Assembly: GCA_002314325.1 (NCBI GenBank)
Contig: DCFC01000021.1
Coordinates: forward strand, 1-5,940
Length of the DNA: 5,940 bases
Reading direction: 5' to 3'
Source of the DNA: Megamonas hypermegale
GTDB lineage: Bacteria > Bacillota > Negativicutes > Selenomonadales > Selenomonadaceae
The first letter of the stretch is position 1; every line of letters starts with the position of its first letter. Of the stretch, positions 5,072 through 5,940 are shown piece by piece. The notes under the pieces were generated by a model. That model was not told the origin of the DNA, did no database searches, and was given only the letters and a program-made list of their open reading frames with translations. The position numbers and the translations under genes were made by a program.

Positions 5072-5515
5072 TCATCTCCTTCCAAAACTATCCAAACGTT
5101 TATTCGTCAAAAACCGTGTCCGGCGTTCAGCGTTTTTCATTAAATGCGCTTTGCTTACAATACTGCGTTTGTGCATGCCGTAGCCGATTTCTCCCTGTTC
5201 GTCCCAGGCTTCGATGCGGAGGTCAACTTCATGGTCTTCAATACTTACGATGCTGACTTTGACTGTCAATGTCATACCGAGACTGGTGGCGGCAGTATGG
5301 GCGAATTTTATACTGAAGCCGATACTTACATAATCGTCCGGCAGATATTTATCGATAGTTTCCATAGAAGCGCGAATTGCCAAATCGATGATGGTCGGCG
5401 TGGAAAGAAACTGATTTAAATCTTTGGAATAAGCCGCTGCCGTATCGGAACGCTGGACAACTTTTCTAATCATAAAATTTTGTCCAACCGTTAATATTTC
5501 GTTTAAATCTAACAT
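5072..5515 (-). CDS. FlK-like hotdog-fold acyl-CoA thioesterase
   Basis: This is a 147-residue soluble protein that resembles fluoroacetyl-CoA thioesterase FlK and the wider thioesterase family of that type. The clearest stretch is AHTAATSLGMTLTVKVSI (residues 72-89), which parallels the THTAATPPGLTVTVTA region of FlK, followed by EIGYGMHKRSIV (109-120), which parallels EIGSGTHERAVI. The catalytic His of FlK (H76) corresponds to H73 here and the catalytic Thr (T42) to T39, but the catalytic Glu (E50) falls on I47. This suggests altered chemistry or acyl-CoA binding without efficient hydrolysis; the alignment is from memory. The ATG at 5515 is chosen because AAGAGGTG lies 6 nt upstream; an in-frame GTG at 5524 is part of that site. 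It is the first gene of the operon, and its stop is 5 nt before the start of the small subunit. The tail (127-147) is basic. Confidence 0.85.
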   Translation of the reverse strand: MLDLNEILTVGQNFMIRKVVQRSDTAAAYSKDLNQFLSTPTIIDLAIRASMETIDKYLPDDYVSIGFSIKFAHTAATSLGMTLTVKVSIVSIEDHEVDLRIEAWDEQGEIGYGMHKRSIVSKAHLMKNAERRTRFLTNKRLDSFGRR

Positions 5516-5832
5516 AGCAAACACCTCTTAGTATAAATTTAATGATAAAAATAATTTTTCTGATTAATAGATATTTTATTCGCTGTAGATGGGAATTATC
5601 CTTTTTATTATGGAAAAATATCGTTTTTATGTAGAATAAATTTCATATATGGCAGTTTTATAATAAATTGTTATGAAAGCCGCTTGACTATAATGTAAAT
5701 AATAGCACTTTATATATAGCATGTCTAATGATATATAATATTAGAATAGATTACTAAAAGTTATTAATAAGGCATATTGAAGTATGAAAATAAGGTTTGA
5801 GAAAAATTTTATAAAAAAGATGAAAAAAAGTG
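5516..5832. other. AT-rich intergenic region with no recognised gene
   Basis: This stretch separates the minus-strand thioesterase operon from a strong plus-strand promoter. I see no convincing open frame on either strand. The operon's promoter must lie here, reading leftwards; possible -10 boxes are TATACT (5535-5530) and TAAAAT (5578-5573), but neither has a good -35 box. On the plus strand, TTGACTATAAT (5684-5694) contains a perfect -10 sequence without a well-placed partner (TTGTTA at 5668-5673 would leave a 15-bp spacer). CTAAT (5725-5729) and ATTAG (5740-5744) form a weak inverted repeat. Confidence 0.5.
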
Positions 5833-5861
5833 TTGACATGAAGTTCTGTTTTGGATATAAT
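5833..5861 (+). promoter_or_regulatory. Perfect consensus sigma-A promoter, probably of a stable-RNA operon
   Basis: TTGACA (5833-5838), a 17-bp spacer and TATAAT (5856-5861) match the consensus at all twelve positions. Transcription would start near 5868 and run out of the window. The first transcribed bases can form a hairpin, GTCGC (5869-5873) with GCGGC (5881-5885), closed by a 7-nt loop. No ribosome-binding site or open frame follows within the window. Together with a second TTGACA downstream this suggests P1 of an rRNA or tRNA operon. Confidence 0.85.
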
Positions 5862-5926
5862 ATTTTTCGTCGCTGATGAGGCGGCACAAAAACTGAAAAA
5901 AACTTGTTAAGAATTTGAAAAAATGC

Positions 5927-5940
5927 TTGACAGAATAAAT
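5927..5940 (+). promoter_or_regulatory. Second tandem promoter, cut by the window edge
   Basis: A perfect -35 box TTGACA (5927-5932) lies 94 bp downstream of the previous one. Its -10 box would fall near 5950-5955, outside the window. Tandem sigma-A promoters about 90-100 bp apart are usual in front of Firmicute rRNA operons, which supports the stable-RNA reading. Confidence 0.5.

Noticed and set aside
5784..5876. Short plus-strand open frame of 30 codons
   Set aside because: It runs straight across the perfect promoter, has no well-placed ribosome-binding site and is rich in Lys codons, as expected from AT-rich intergenic DNA.
5871..5898. CTGATGAG followed by GAAA resembles a hammerhead ribozyme core
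   Set aside because: The sequence between the two conserved boxes does not form stem II, and stems I and III are absent, so this is a chance match in the leader hairpin loop.
1..5940. CRISPR arrays, insertion sequences, prophage or toxin-antitoxin genes
   Set aside because: No direct repeat-spacer pattern, transposase motif, terminal inverted repeats around a gene, or small antitoxin-like pair was seen.

Overview
The window looks like a chromosomal segment from a low-to-moderate GC Firmicute, most likely a member of the Negativicutes (the Selenomonas/Megamonas/Phascolarctobacterium/Veillonella side of the phylum). This is an inference from three things: AT-rich intergenic DNA with Gram-positive-type Shine-Dalgarno sites and sigma-A promoters, a manganese riboswitch of the yybP-ykoY class, and a sodium-translocating decarboxylase beta subunit paired with a tiny OadG-like membrane protein, of the kind found in anaerobic Negativicutes. 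The genus cannot be fixed from the sequence.

Left half, plus strand: a stand-alone FMN nitroreductase (198-719) is preceded by a leader with two perfect hairpins and closed by a strong intrinsic terminator. A near-consensus promoter directly behind that terminator drives a 321-residue sodium/bile-acid-family (BASS) transporter (952-1917), whose sodium-site residues are all present. Next comes a complete yybP-ykoY Mn2+ riboswitch (about 1969-2060). The 3' strand of its P1 helix is also the 5' strand of an intrinsic terminator (2051-2094), so it should act as a transcriptional ON switch. It controls a TerC-family membrane protein (2130-2810, probable GTG start) and, 30 nt further on without any terminator, the HtpX zinc membrane protease (2841-3716). 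Manganese excess would therefore switch on a metal exporter and a membrane quality-control protease together.

Right half, minus strand: a bidirectional terminator (3726-3758) separates htpX from a convergent three-gene operon read from right to left. The genes are a FlK-like hotdog thioesterase (5515-5072), a 50-residue single-pass OadG/MmdE-like protein (5066-4914) and an OadB/MmdB/GcdB-type sodium-pump beta subunit (4892-3768). No carboxyltransferase alpha subunit or biotin carrier is present in the window. The thioesterase appears to lack the catalytic glutamate of FlK, and the beta subunit has alanine where characterised OadB has a functional serine. This compact cassette is the best candidate here for an undescribed system.

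Right edge: about 425 bases without a gene end in a perfect consensus promoter (TTGACA, 17 bp, TATAAT) pointing out of the window. A second TTGACA starts about 94 bp downstream. This tandem arrangement is typical of a stable-RNA (rRNA or tRNA) operon, which would lie just outside the window.
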